The notes beneath the pieces were generated by a model. That model was given only the letters and a program-made list of their open reading frames with translations. It had not been told where the DNA came from and ran no database searches. A DNA stretch of 7,138 nucleotides, from positions 1 to 7,138 of the forward strand of contig JAFAPL010000078.1 in the NCBI GenBank assembly GCA_019247135.1. Reading direction: 5' to 3'. Origin of the DNA: Chloroflexota bacterium (lineage in GTDB: Bacteria; Chloroflexota; UBA6077; CF-72). A program made the translations under genes and the position numbers. Below, piece after piece: positions 1 through 6,632 of this stretch. Within the stretch, counting starts at the first letter, position 1. Each line of letters opens with the position of its first letter.

Positions 1-851
1 CGATCGCCAAAGCCTGGCGCCTTCACGGCGAGAACATTCAAAGTTCCGCGCAGCTTGTTGACGACCAGCGTCGCCAGTGCCTCGCCGTCGACGTCTTCCG
101 AGATGATCACCAGCTCTTTGCGACCTGTCTGGACCAGCTTTTCCAGCACCGGCACGATGTCGGTGATCGCGCTGATCTTCTTGTCGGTGATCAGCAAGTA
201 GGGCTCGTCGATGGCGGCTTCCATGCGCCCCGAATCGGTGATGAAGTAGGGCGAGATGTAGCCGCGGTCGAACTGCATACCTTCGGTGTATTCGACCTCG
301 AGGCGCAGGCCTTTGCCTTCCTCGACGGTGATGACGCCGTCACGGCCGACCTTGTCCATGGCCTCGGCGAGCAGCCGACCAATCTCGGGATCGTTTGCCG
401 AGACGCTGGCGATGTGCTCGATGTCGTCGTGGCCCTTGAGCTCGGTGGCTTGCTTTTTGATCTCTTCGACCACCGCCTGAGCAGCCGTGTCGATGCCGCG
501 CTTCATCAGCATCGGGTTGGCGCCCGCGGCCAGGTTGCGCAGACCCTCGGTGACGATCGCCTGAGCGATGACGGTCGAGGTGGTGGTGCCGTCGCCGGCG
601 ACGTCGTTGGTCTTGGTCGCAGCCTGCTTGAGCATCTGCGCGCCCATGTTCTGGAAGTGGTTGTCGAGTTCGATCTCCTTGGCGACGGTGACACCGTCAT
701 GGGTGACGGTGGGAGCGCCCCACTTCTTGTCGATGGCGACGTTGCGCCCGCGTGGGCCGAGGGTGACCTTCACCGCGTTCGCGAGCGCGTCGATGCCGGA
801 CTTCAGCTGGCGACGCGCCTCGGCGTCAAAGATCAGATCCTTCGCTGGCAT
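1..851 (-). CDS. groEL: 60 kDa chaperonin GroEL, N-terminal part (runs off left edge)
   Basis: ATP-driven cytosolic folding chamber that works with the GroES lid. The reverse strand reads 283 codons without interruption from ATG at 851; the remaining part, about 260 residues in a typical GroEL, lies outside the window. Visible landmarks are TLGPRGRNV (residues 30-38) and the ATP/Mg site, with D52 and GDGTTT at 86-91 (D87 is the catalytic Asp in E. coli numbering, which matches exactly here). [10 protein letters not shown] follows, and then the apical segment RGYISPYFI near 196-204, whose Tyr/Phe residues bind substrate and GroES in the family. The sequence stops just after KAPGFGD. The start is supported by a perfect AGGAGG eight bases upstream. 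The gene lies 12 bases after groES and is surely co-transcribed with it. Only one copy is visible. The C-terminal tail (GGM-type or His-rich) that could help classify it cannot be seen. Confidence 0.98.
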   Translation of the reverse strand, partial: MPAKDLIFDAEARRQLKSGIDALANAVKVTLGPRGRNVAIDKKWGAPTVTHDGVTVAKEIELDNHFQNMGAQMLKQAATKTNDVAGDGTTTSTVIAQAIVTEGLRNLAAGANPMLMKRGIDTAAQAVVEEIKKQATELKGHDDIEHIASVSANDPEIGRLLAEAMDKVGRDGVITVEEGKGLRLEVEYTEGMQFDRGYISPYFITDSGRMEAAIDEPYLLITDKKISAITDIVPVLEKLVQTGRKELVIISEDVDGEALATLVVNKLRGTLNVLAVKAPGFGD

Positions 852-859
852 TGATTGAG

Positions 860-865
860 CCTCCT
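860..865 (-). promoter_or_regulatory. Shine-Dalgarno of groEL, overlapping the groES stop codon
   Basis: The reverse strand reads AGGAGG, a full match to the anti-Shine-Dalgarno core, eight bases before the groEL ATG at 851. It overlaps the groES TAG stop (864-866). This fixes the groEL start and suggests that ribosomes finishing groES can reload onto groEL. It is the strongest ribosome binding site in the window. Confidence 0.9.
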
Positions 866-1169
866 AGTTCGTGCCGTTGGTGACGATCGCGAGCAGGTCG
901 CTCTCGCGAATCACGAGATACTCCTCGCCGTCCAGCTTGACTTCCGTTCCGGCGTACTTGGCGAAAAGCACCGTATCGCCGCTCTTGACTTCCATATCGA
1001 CGCGCTTGCCGTTGTCGAGCACACGGCCGGGGCCGACAGCCAGAACGGAGCCCTCTTGCGGCTTCTCGCTCGCTGTGTCGGGCAGCACGATGCCACTGCG
1101 GGTCATCTCTTCCTTTGCCTTCGCCTTGACGATCACACGATCCCCAAGCGGCTTCAGACTCGTTGCCAT
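864..1169 (-). CDS. groES: 10 kDa co-chaperonin GroES
   Basis: Heptameric lid of the GroEL chamber. It is 101 residues, close to the usual 94-100. The N-terminus reads [11 protein letters not shown], typical of the family. The mobile loop lies about residues 20-36 and carries the GroEL-contacting IVL at 27-29 (GIVLP). The PGRV-DNGKR turn (47-56) corresponds to the roof hairpin, and [20 protein letters not shown] (66-84) to the closing beta strands. The start is ATG at 1169 with a purine-rich GAGAGG (1181-1186) 11 bases upstream, which is rather distant. It is the first gene of the groES-groEL operon and is transcribed away from the deaminase gene. Heat-shock control is expected for the family, but I could not find a true CIRCE operator in the leader. 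Confidence 0.98.
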   Translation of the reverse strand: MATSLKPLGDRVIVKAKAKEEMTRSGIVLPDTASEKPQEGSVLAVGPGRVLDNGKRVDMEVKSGDTVLFAKYAGTEVKLDGEEYLVIRESDLLAIVTNGTN

Positions 1170-1201
1170 AAGGACGCGGTCCTCTCCCTTCGCTAACTCA
1201 G

Positions 1202-1226
1202 AACACTTCGCGCCCGGAAGAGTGCC
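1202..1226 (-). repeat. Imperfect inverted repeat in the groES leader (CIRCE-like, not canonical)
   Basis: The reverse strand carries GGCACT and AGTGTT separated by 13 bases. On the plus strand CACTTC (1204-1209) can pair with GAAG-AG-TG (1217-1224) around a GCGCCCG loop, leaving a two-base bulge. The HrcA operator CIRCE is TTAGCACTC-N9-GAGTGCTAA. Here the ACT...AGT cores are two bases too far apart and the outer bases do not match. An outer CTAAC/GTTAG pair (1193-1197 and 1236-1240) brackets the structure asymmetrically. It may be a degenerate or different operator, or a leader hairpin, or chance. Confidence 0.3.
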
Positions 1227-1233
1227 TGCGGCC

Positions 1234-1275
1234 GCGTTAGAGCGTCATAAGACCACGTGTAAGAGGAGCGTTAGA
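1234..1275. repeat. Direct repeat GCGTTAGA, two copies
   Basis: The 8-mer GCGTTAGA occurs at 1234-1241 and 1268-1275, with starts 34 bases apart, in the spacer between groES and the deaminase gene. A related GTTAG occurs inverted at 1193-1197. These could be binding sites for a regulator acting on either divergent gene. Two 8-mers in 147 bases of skewed composition is only modest evidence. Confidence 0.3.
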
Positions 1276-1282
1276 ACTCCTC
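1263..1282. repeat. Inverted repeat GAGGAG-N8-CTCCTC in the divergent spacer
   Basis: The arms GAGGAG (1263-1268) and CTCCTC (1277-1282) are perfect complements around eight bases that contain most of the second GCGTTAGA copy. The dyad sits 34 bases before the deaminase ATG and 93 bases before the groES ATG. That placement is reasonable for an operator between divergent genes. There is no T-tract, so it is not an intrinsic terminator. The protein that might bind is unknown. Confidence 0.35.
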
Positions 1283-1316
1283 ACCGCAGCGATTGGCGTG
1301 CCACAATCGCGAGCCC

Positions 1317-2303
1317 ATGCGCGATCTGCAGCGGCTCCCGAAGGCACACCTGCATCTTCACCTTGAAGGCGCCATGCGACCGTCAACGCTGACCGAATTA
1401 TGTGAGCGGAACGGGACACCCCAACCGGACCCACCCGATGGCACGTTTCCGACGTTCATTCGGCTCTATCGAGCAGCGGCCGACGCGCTGCGCAGCGCCG
1501 ATGACTACCGACGCCTGGTCGACGAAGTCGTCGAAGACGCCGCCAATGACGGGGCCGTCTGGCTAGAGCCCGCCGAGTGGATTGCACCCGGCCTCCCCCA
1601 GCGCCTCGGACTCTCAGACCCCGAAGCTGTCCTACGCATGCTGCTCGAGGCGCTGGACCATTCAGCGCGCTGCCACGGCATCCAGGCCGGCCTGGTGGTC
1701 TCGACGAATCGCACGCGTGATTCTTCCGAAGCCGTCGAGCTTGCCAAATTGGCCGCACGCTACGCGGGCCGCGGCGTGGTCGCGTTCGGACTCGCCGACG
1801 ACGAGACGCGCGGCCGCCCGGCACCGTTCGCCGAGGCGTTCCAGATTGCGACCGCGGCCGGCCTGATCAGTGCGCCTCACGGCGGCGAACACGGCGGCCC
1901 CGACAGCGTCCGCGAAGCGCTCGATGCCCTTGGCGCTCGACGCATCCAGCACGGGGTACGGTCGGTCGAGGATCCGGCGCTTCTGGAGCGTCTGGCCGAG
2001 GAGCGGGTCTGCCTCGACGTATGCCCGACCTCGAACTCGCAGCTGGGCGTTGTGCCATCGCTCGAAGCTCATCCACTGCCAGATCTTCTTCGCGCGGGCG
2101 TGCCGCTGAGCCTGAATGCAGACGATCCGCTGTTTTTCGGCTCGGGTCTGCTTGCGGAGTACGAGCTGACACGGCAGACACTCGGCGTGGATGACGCGGG
2201 ATTGGCCCGCATCGCAGCGGCGAGCGTGCGTCACAGCGGAGCGCCCGAATCGGTCAAGTCGAAAGCGCAGCGCGACATCGAAGCGTGGCTCAGCGCGACT
2301 TGA
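1317..2303 (+). CDS. Adenosine deaminase superfamily hydrolase (atypical motifs; substrate open)
   Basis: Zinc-dependent amidohydrolase that removes an amino group from a purine ring; adenosine, adenine or a related compound could be the substrate. The product is 328 residues, a normal length. Zinc ligands are in KAHLHLHLEG (H13, H15). H188 and the catalytic Glu E191 lie in HGGEHGG, the catalytic His in RIQHG (H212), and the metal Asp pair at D269-D270 in LNADDP. Differences from classical Add are HGGE for HAGE, LADDE for LAGDE and RIQHG for RIGHG; from memory, several actinobacterial homologues share the first. Aminofutalosine deaminase of menaquinone synthesis also occurs in this superfamily and is a real alternative. 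I chose ATG 1317 because MRDLQRLPKAHLHLHLEG is a natural family N-terminus. A TTG at 1293 would add eight residues. Neither start has a Shine-Dalgarno. A weak CACAAT lies nine bases before the ATG. Confidence 0.88.
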   Translation: MRDLQRLPKAHLHLHLEGAMRPSTLTELCERNGTPQPDPPDGTFPTFIRLYRAAADALRSADDYRRLVDEVVEDAANDGAVWLEPAEWIAPGLPQRLGLSDPEAVLRMLLEALDHSARCHGIQAGLVVSTNRTRDSSEAVELAKLAARYAGRGVVAFGLADDETRGRPAPFAEAFQIATAAGLISAPHGGEHGGPDSVREALDALGARRIQHGVRSVEDPALLERLAEERVCLDVCPTSNSQLGVVPSLEAHPLPDLLRAGVPLSLNADDPLFFGSGLLAEYELTRQTLGVDDAGLARIAAASVRHSGAPESVKSKAQRDIEAWLSAT

Positions 2304-2335
2304 CATCCTGACTTCAACGGCGCGCGCTTTCCGGT

Positions 2336-2341
2336 TAGAGT
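2336..2341 (+). promoter_or_regulatory. Putative -10 element of a leaderless promoter
   Basis: TAGAGT fits the TANNNT -10 pattern and ends seven bases before the GTG at 2349, so transcription would begin at or next to the start codon. TTCAAC (2313-2318) lies 17 bases upstream as a weak -35 candidate. A perfect TTGACA at 2300-2305 overlaps the end of the deaminase gene but is 30 bases from the -10, too far to pair with it. No Shine-Dalgarno precedes the GTG. Confidence 0.45.
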
Positions 2342-2348
2342 GATCGCA

Positions 2349-2699
2349 GTGAGCCGGCTGCGCTATCCGTTTACGGAGATCTCGGCGCGGTGTCGGCTGT
2401 GTGGGGCGGTTGGACTGACCGCCTCGAGCGAGCACGCGCTGGGCGGGCGCCTCATCGATTGGCGGCGCGCGCACGCACTGGTCTGTCCGGAGTGGCCGCG
2501 CTGGGCGGCGAAGAAGGGTCTTCGACTCGACGACAAGGGCGCGTTGCTCTACCCCAACGAGACCGGCCCCTATGAGCCGCGCATTCGCCCCAAGTCTGAC
2601 GAGGAAGATGAGGAGGAAGAGTTCGGCGAGCCTGCTCCGCCAAAGATCGACCTGATGCAAGTCCCCGCGGAGGACCTGGCGCAGTCGGAGCTTTTTTGA
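2349..2699 (+). CDS. Small unknown protein with Cys/His cluster and acidic tail
   Basis: I do not recognise the family. The product is 116 residues. The N-terminal half has CRLC (C15, C18) and, 24 residues later, H42-x3-C46 inside AHALVCPEW. Two Cys pairs or a CCHC set of this spacing can hold zinc, so a small zinc-binding domain is possible. The centre is basic and Trp-rich (WRRAH, EWPRWAAKKG). Residues 83-91 are almost entirely acidic (SDEEDEEEE), followed by a Pro-rich linker and a C-terminal IDLMQVPAEDLAQSELF that could be a short helix. There is no signal peptide or membrane segment, so it is probably cytosolic. GTG 2349 is preferred over GTG 2340 because of the -10 hexamer seven bases upstream. 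Codon use resembles its neighbours. It starts 45 bases after the deaminase gene on the same strand. Confidence 0.72.
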   Translation: MSRLRYPFTEISARCRLCGAVGLTASSEHALGGRLIDWRRAHALVCPEWPRWAAKKGLRLDDKGALLYPNETGPYEPRIRPKSDEEDEEEEFGEPAPPKIDLMQVPAEDLAQSELF

Positions 2700-2720
2700 T
2701 GAGTTCCGCCGCCTGCGCGA

Positions 2721-2750
2721 TTCGGCACCGATGAGCTGCCCTGGCATTAT
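2721..2750 (+). promoter_or_regulatory. Possible promoter upstream of the ThDP enzyme
   Basis: TGG-CATTAT (2742-2750) reads as an extended -10, with TTCGGC (2721-2726) 18 bases upstream as a poor -35. A start near 2757 would give a leader of roughly 60 bases including the GAAGGA ribosome binding site (2806-2811). The match is partial, and read-through from the upstream gene is equally possible. Confidence 0.22.
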
Positions 2751-2820
2751 CTCCGCATCGCAGCGAAGGCCTGCGGCCCAAGATGGGGACGGCAGCATAG
2801 CCCCCGAAGGATCGTAGAAG

Positions 2821-4467
2821 ATGCCGACTGGCGGGCAGGCTGTCGTCGCGGCGCTGGTGGCGGCCGGCGTCGATCACGCCTTCTGCGTCCCGGGTGAGAG
2901 CTTTCTCGGTCTGCTCGACGCACTGTACGACTCGCCGATCCGCGTCATCGCCACGCGCCACGAAGGCGGAGCCGCGTTCATGGCCGAAGCCTTTGGCCAG
3001 TTGACCCGACGACCAGCCGTGTGCATGGGCACGCGCATGGTCGGCGCCGGCAACCTGGCGATCGGCATCCACACCGCGCACCAGAACTCGAGCCCCATGC
3101 TGGCCATGCTCGGCCAGGTCGGGACCGAGATGCGCCATCGCGAAGCCTTTCAAGAAGCAGAGCTGGCTCAAGTCTTCGCGCCAGTCGCCAAGTGGGCGGT
3201 CGAGCCCCCGCGCGCCGACCGTCTCGGAGAGCTCACGCTGCGCGCCGCGCGGGTCGCCCTGTCGGGTCGACAGGGTCCTGTCGTTATGTCGCTACGCGAA
3301 GACTTGCTCGCGGACGAAGCCGAAGCGTTCGAGCCACCGTTCCTCACTCTGCCGCGGCCTGCTCCCGAACCAGGCGCGGTGCGCCGCGCGCTGGCGCTCC
3401 TGCGCGAAGCACGCCGCCCGGTGATGCTTCTGGGCGGCGGCGTGCTGGCCGCCCGGGCGACAGACGCGTTCGTCGGCCTCGCGCACGCCGAACAGGTCCC
3501 GGTCATCGCCGCGTGGCGGCGGCCCGACGTCTACCCGAACGATGACCCACTGTTCCTCGGCCACGGCGGGCTGGCCGCTCCGCGTAGCCTTGCCCAGCGC
3601 CTGCTGGAAGCAGACGTGCTGCTCGTCGTCGGCTGCCGTCTGAACGAACAGACCACGCTTGGCTATCGGGTGCCCGCGGCCGACGCGCGCCTGATCCATG
3701 TCGACCTGTGCGCCGAAAACATGGGCGGCCATCGCACGGCCGACGTGCCGATCCAGGCTGATGCCGCGCTGTTCGCCGAAGCCCTCCTCGCGGGGGCTGC
3801 GCTCGAGCCGCCTCCGGCTGACCTTCTGGAGCTTCGACGCACGCGGAATGCAACCGATCGCGCCGCGTTCGAAGCGCAGACGCTGCCACGCCGCGGGCGT
3901 GCAAGGACAGGATTCCTCGATCATCAGGCGCTCAGCGCAACTCTGCGCGACACGCTGCCGCCCGACGCGGTCATTACTACGGATGCCGGAAATTTCGGCG
4001 GTTGGCCTGCCCGCTACTTGCGCTGGCGCAAACCGGGTACGTTCCTCGGCCCGACGTCGGGTGGGATGGGCTACGCCGTCCCGTCCGCGATCGCCGCACG
4101 CCTCGCCGTGCCCGAGCGGCCAGCCGTCGCGCTGGTCGGCGACGGCGGGTTTCTCATGACGGGCAACGAGGTCGAGACGGCCGTTCGCGAGCGCGCACCG
4201 ATCGTCGCGCTCGTCTATGACAACAACGAGTACGGCACCATCCGGATGCATCAGGAGCGCGAGCACCCTGGTCGGCCGATCGCGACCGCGCTCGGGCCGG
4301 TGGATTTTGCTGCCATTGGTCGAGCGCTCGGAGCCAACGGGCTCAGCATCCGCGACGAGCAAGAGTTTGGTCCTGCGCTGACGGCCGCGCTCGCGGACGA
4401 AAAACCGTCCGTGCTGCACCTGCGGGTGGATCCGCAGCAGATCTCCGTCGCCAGCGACACCGCGTGA
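2821..4467 (+). CDS. Thiamine diphosphate-dependent enzyme, acetolactate synthase-like
   Basis: Member of the acetohydroxyacid synthase/pyruvate oxidase superfamily, which cleaves or joins carbon-carbon bonds next to a carbonyl. It has 548 residues, full length for the group. The N-terminal pyrimidine-binding domain (about 1-165) has VPGESF and RHEGG, with the ThDP-activating Glu at E48. It also has LGQV and EAFQE. The central domain (about 185-315) has MLLGGGVL. The C-terminal domain has the metal/ThDP motif from GDGG (440-443, D441) to NN (468-469). The stretch after it, YGTIRMHQE, lacks the Trp-containing segment usual in true acetolactate synthase, and the TSGPGATN motif is replaced by GTRMVGAGN. 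No small regulatory subunit (ilvH) is nearby. The substrate is therefore unknown; a decarboxylase, lyase or acetyltransferase role is possible. The start is ATG 2821 with GAAGGA nine bases upstream. Confidence 0.85.
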   Translation: MPTGGQAVVAALVAAGVDHAFCVPGESFLGLLDALYDSPIRVIATRHEGGAAFMAEAFGQLTRRPAVCMGTRMVGAGNLAIGIHTAHQNSSPMLAMLGQVGTEMRHREAFQEAELAQVFAPVAKWAVEPPRADRLGELTLRAARVALSGRQGPVVMSLREDLLADEAEAFEPPFLTLPRPAPEPGAVRRALALLREARRPVMLLGGGVLAARATDAFVGLAHAEQVPVIAAWRRPDVYPNDDPLFLGHGGLAAPRSLAQRLLEADVLLVVGCRLNEQTTLGYRVPAADARLIHVDLCAENMGGHRTADVPIQADAALFAEALLAGAALEPPPADLLELRRTRNATDRAAFEAQTLPRRGRARTGFLDHQALSATLRDTLPPDAVITTDAGNFGGWPARYLRWRKPGTFLGPTSGGMGYAVPSAIAARLAVPERPAVALVGDGGFLMTGNEVETAVRERAPIVALVYDNNEYGTIRMHQEREHPGRPIATALGPVDFAAIGRALGANGLSIRDEQEFGPALTAALADEKPSVLHLRVDPQQISVASDTA

Positions 4468-4487
4468 ACGCTGCCTCCTTTGCTCGC

Positions 4488-4508
4488 CCCGCGAGGCGGG
4501 CCACGCCC
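4488..4508 (+). terminator. GC-rich hairpins after the ThDP enzyme, no T-tract
   Basis: CCCGC (4488-4492) pairs with GCGGG (4496-4500) around GAG. An alternative GGGC-CAC-GCCC (4498-4508) shares part of it. They lie 20 bases after the stop codon. No run of T follows, so an intrinsic terminator is not supported. They may be 3'-end structures or mean nothing. The rest of 4468-4636 holds nothing I can name. Confidence 0.2.
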
Positions 4509-4636
4509 TCGCCGTCGTTGCAACATCGCGATCGCTGTCTTGCAGCGGGCTGGCGCCGCGGCTGTCCGATGCTTTGCGTACAGGCACAGCGGCGGCCGAC
4601 GGATGCGGCAGAGCGACAGCAGGCGCGCAACCGCTG

Positions 4637-5005
4637 ATGAACGGCGTCGTCGCAGCGCACCAGCAAGTCGCGATTGTCGTTGTGCTGTACTTCGCCGCGC
4701 TTGGCATCTGGGGCCTCGTTCTCGCGCTGATCAGGCGGCCATTCGGCTCCGCCTACCGCGGCGCACTCATCATCGGCTTCGTGCTTGGAGTTGTGCAGGC
4801 GCTCATCGGCATGTCCCTGTTCCTGACTGGTCTGCGGCCCCGCGACGACCTGCACTACCTGTACGGGCTATCGGTGATCGTCGCGCTGCCCCTCGTCCAG
4901 CAGTACATCTCGACGCGGCGGTGGTCGCGCGTCCTCACGTACGGCCTGGCCAGCCTGTTCATCATGGGCCTCGGCATCCGCGCGATTACGACTGGTGGTG
5001 CCTGA
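4637..5005 (+). CDS. Small four-helix integral membrane protein, function unknown
   Basis: The product has 122 residues with four hydrophobic segments at about 11-31, 43-65, 73-91 and 98-117. Positive charges cluster after the first (R33, R34, R41) and third (R94, R95, R98) segments. By the positive-inside rule both termini would face outward. A notable motif before helix three is DDLHYLYG (70-77). Its His may be structural or bind a cofactor, but no recognised family signature supports either. I do not recognise the family. ATG 4637 is preferred because it begins just before the first helix. A TTG at 4574 would add 21 residues rich in Gly, Ala and Arg that look like noncoding sequence. No clear Shine-Dalgarno is present. 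It follows the ThDP enzyme by 169 bases, so co-transcription is possible but unproven. Its last 20 bases overlap the convergent purE. Confidence 0.72.
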   Translation: MNGVVAAHQQVAIVVVLYFAALGIWGLVLALIRRPFGSAYRGALIIGFVLGVVQALIGMSLFLTGLRPRDDLHYLYGLSVIVALPLVQQYISTRRWSRVLTYGLASLFIMGLGIRAITTGGA

Positions 5006-5486
5006 TCTCCGTATCCTGCTCGCGCGCCAAAGCCGCGAGCTCCTCCTTGTAATCGACGAGCTTCTCGAGCAGCGCGGAGTCTGAGGTCGCCAGGATCTGC
5101 ACGGCCAGGAGGCCCGCGTTTACGCCACCTCCAATCGCGACTGTCGCGACCGGCACGCCGCGCGGCATCTGTACGATCGACAGGAGCGAATCCATTCCGT
5201 TCAGCGCCGTCGTGGTCACAGGCACGCCGATCACGGGTAAGGGCGTGTTGGCCGCCAACATGCCTGGTAGATGCGCGGCGCCACCCGCGCCTGCGATCAA
5301 TACCTTGAGGCCCCGCGTGTGCGCCTCGCGCGCGTATCCCGCCATAGCCTCCGGGGTGCGATGGGCCGAGAGCACTCTCAGCTCATGTGGCACACAGAAG
5401 CGCTGTAACACCTCGGCCGCTGGTTTGAGCGTAGGCAGGTCGGAGGCGCTGCCCATGGCGATGCCGACCAGCGGCGCGTCGCTCAC
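4986..5486 (-). CDS. purE: 5-(carboxyamino)imidazole ribonucleotide mutase (PurE, class I)
   Basis: Converts N5-CAIR, made by PurK, to CAIR in de novo purine synthesis; family members are cytosolic octamers. From GTG 5486 the product is 166 residues, a normal length. Signatures are MGSASD (11-16), SAHRTP (40-45, His 42 being the conserved catalytic His), and [11 protein letters not shown] (66-76). [16 protein letters not shown] and [14 protein letters not shown] follow as expected. GTG 5486 forms a GTGA overlap with the purK stop (5483-5485), which implies translational coupling. GTG 5498 would add four residues (MHSP) and overlap purK by 16 bases. Neither has a strong ribosome binding site. 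The presence of purK beside it supports the class I, ATP-dependent route over direct AIR carboxylation. The C-terminal 20 bases overlap the oppositely oriented membrane protein gene. Confidence 0.96.
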   Translation of the reverse strand: MSDAPLVGIAMGSASDLPTLKPAAEVLQRFCVPHELRVLSAHRTPEAMAGYAREAHTRGLKVLIAGAGGAAHLPGMLAANTPLPVIGVPVTTTALNGMDSLLSIVQMPRGVPVATVAIGGGVNAGLLAVQILATSDSALLEKLVDYKEELAALAREQDTEIRHHQS

Positions 5487-6625
5487 AGGTGAATGCACTC
5501 TGCCGCTTGTTGCGCACGCCCTGTAGCTTCCGCCCGGTCGCGGCCGAGCGCCGTCACGTGGCCGAGCTTCCGGCCCGCTCGATTTTCGGTTTTCCCGTAC
5601 AGGTGCACGAACGCCTCAGGCACTCGTAGCGCGGCATCGAGATCCTCCTCGCTCAGAGCCGCGGCGCCGCTGCCAAGCAGATTGACCATGCACGCCGCGG
5701 GCGAGCGCATGGCTGTTGAGCCGAGCGGCAGCCCGAGCACCGCGCGGACGTGATTGGCGAACTGCGACGTCATACACGCCTCGATCGAGTAGTGCGCCGA
5801 GTTGTGCGGCCGCGGCGCGAGCTCGTTGATGCACACGTCGTCGCCAGCCAGCAGAAACATCTCCACACCGAAGGCGCCCACGCCGTCCACCGCCTCGACC
5901 GCCGCCCGCGCGACCGCCGCCGCTTTGTCGGCAAGTCGTTGTGGGACGGCGGCGGGCGCGACCACTGTGCGACAAATGTGCAGCTCTGGATCCTGACGCG
6001 TGTCGACCACCGGATACTCCGCGACTGTGCCGTCCAGACCACGCACGACCAGGCCTGCGAGCTCACGCTCGAACGGCACGTACGCCTCGGCGAACAGCAA
6101 GCGGTCCGGCCACCCGAGGCGCTCGCACGCATGCTGCGCCTCGGCGGCGGTGTGGACCAGCACGTTGCCGCGTCCGTCATATCCGTCCCGTCGCGCCTTC
6201 AGCATCAACGGCCAGCCGAGCGTATCGGCGGCAGGCGCGATATCCGACGGCTGGCCGATGCTGACGAACCGCGGCACCGGCAGCTCGGCTTTCAACAGCG
6301 CCCGCTTCTGGAAGAGTTTGTCCTGGACCGTGCGGACGGTCGCGGGCTTTGGCAGGACTCGGCAGCCGCGAGCCTCGAGCTGGTCGAGTACGTCGGCGTC
6401 GACGAACTCGTTCTCGAGGGTCACCAGCGATGCTCGGGCCGCAACCTGGTCGAGCGCACGCGGATCGTCCCAGGTCCCGTCGAAGACGACGCTGTGCGCC
6501 GTCATCCGCGCGGCTGGGGAGTCTGGAAAACGTTCGCCGATGAGGACGTCGAGGCCGAGTTGACTCGCCGCCTCGAGAGTCATGCGCCCGAGCTGGCCAC
6601 CGCCGAGAATGCCCAGGGGCCGCAT
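5483..6625 (-). CDS. purK: N5-carboxyaminoimidazole ribonucleotide synthetase (PurK)
   Basis: ATP-grasp enzyme that carboxylates AIR with bicarbonate and ATP to give N5-CAIR, the substrate of PurE. The product has 380 residues, in the family range. The N-terminal domain opens with [11 protein letters not shown] (5-15), diagnostic of PurK. LENEF (70-74), QDK (101-103) and the ATP-grasp core [12 protein letters not shown] (143-154) follow. The metal-binding glutamates are E255 in GVEMF and E268 in [17 protein letters not shown] (267-283). The C-terminal lobe has [18 protein letters not shown] (341-358). The start is ATG 6625 with no Shine-Dalgarno and a TAGCAT -10 seven bases upstream, so the message is probably leaderless. 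It is the first gene of a purK-purE operon and diverges from the cysteine desulfurase gene. Confidence 0.97.
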   Translation of the reverse strand: MRPLGILGGGQLGRMTLEAASQLGLDVLIGERFPDSPAARMTAHSVVFDGTWDDPRALDQVAARASLVTLENEFVDADVLDQLEARGCRVLPKPATVRTVQDKLFQKRALLKAELPVPRFVSIGQPSDIAPAADTLGWPLMLKARRDGYDGRGNVLVHTAAEAQHACERLGWPDRLLFAEAYVPFERELAGLVVRGLDGTVAEYPVVDTRQDPELHICRTVVAPAAVPQRLADKAAAVARAAVEAVDGVGAFGVEMFLLAGDDVCINELAPRPHNSAHYSIEACMTSQFANHVRAVLGLPLGSTAMRSPAACMVNLLGSGAAALSEEDLDAALRVPEAFVHLYGKTENRAGRKLGHVTALGRDRAEATGRAQQAAECIHL

Positions 6626-6632
6626 CGCGTCG

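Noticed and set aside
414..854. 146-codon plus-strand frame within groEL
   Set aside because: It is antisense to conserved GroEL sequence, which fully explains the region.
1293..1319. TTG start at 1293 for the deaminase gene
   Set aside because: It is a rarer start codon with no ribosome binding site, and it adds eight residues before the natural family N-terminus at ATG 1317.
2300..2305. TTGACA, a perfect -35 consensus, at the end of the deaminase gene
   Set aside because: No -10 lies 16-19 bases downstream. The nearest good hexamer (2336-2341) is 30 bases away, so the match is probably chance.
2762..2790. GGCC-TGC-GGCC short palindrome upstream of the ThDP gene
   Set aside because: The stem is only four bases in GC-rich sequence with no T-tract, as expected by chance.
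1662..2798. 378-codon minus-strand frame opposite the deaminase and the small protein
   Set aside because: It runs antisense across two plus-strand genes and their spacer, has no family motif, and shows the composition expected of an antisense shadow.
4574..4636. N-terminal extension of the membrane protein from TTG 4574
   Set aside because: The added 21 residues are Gly/Ala/Arg-rich and lack signal-peptide or domain character. ATG 4637 sits directly before the first membrane helix.
3292..4707. 471-codon open frame on the minus strand opposite the ThDP enzyme gene
   Set aside because: It is a shadow of a clearly coding, motif-rich gene in GC-rich DNA. Its translation is Arg/Ala/Gly-rich with no recognisable domain.
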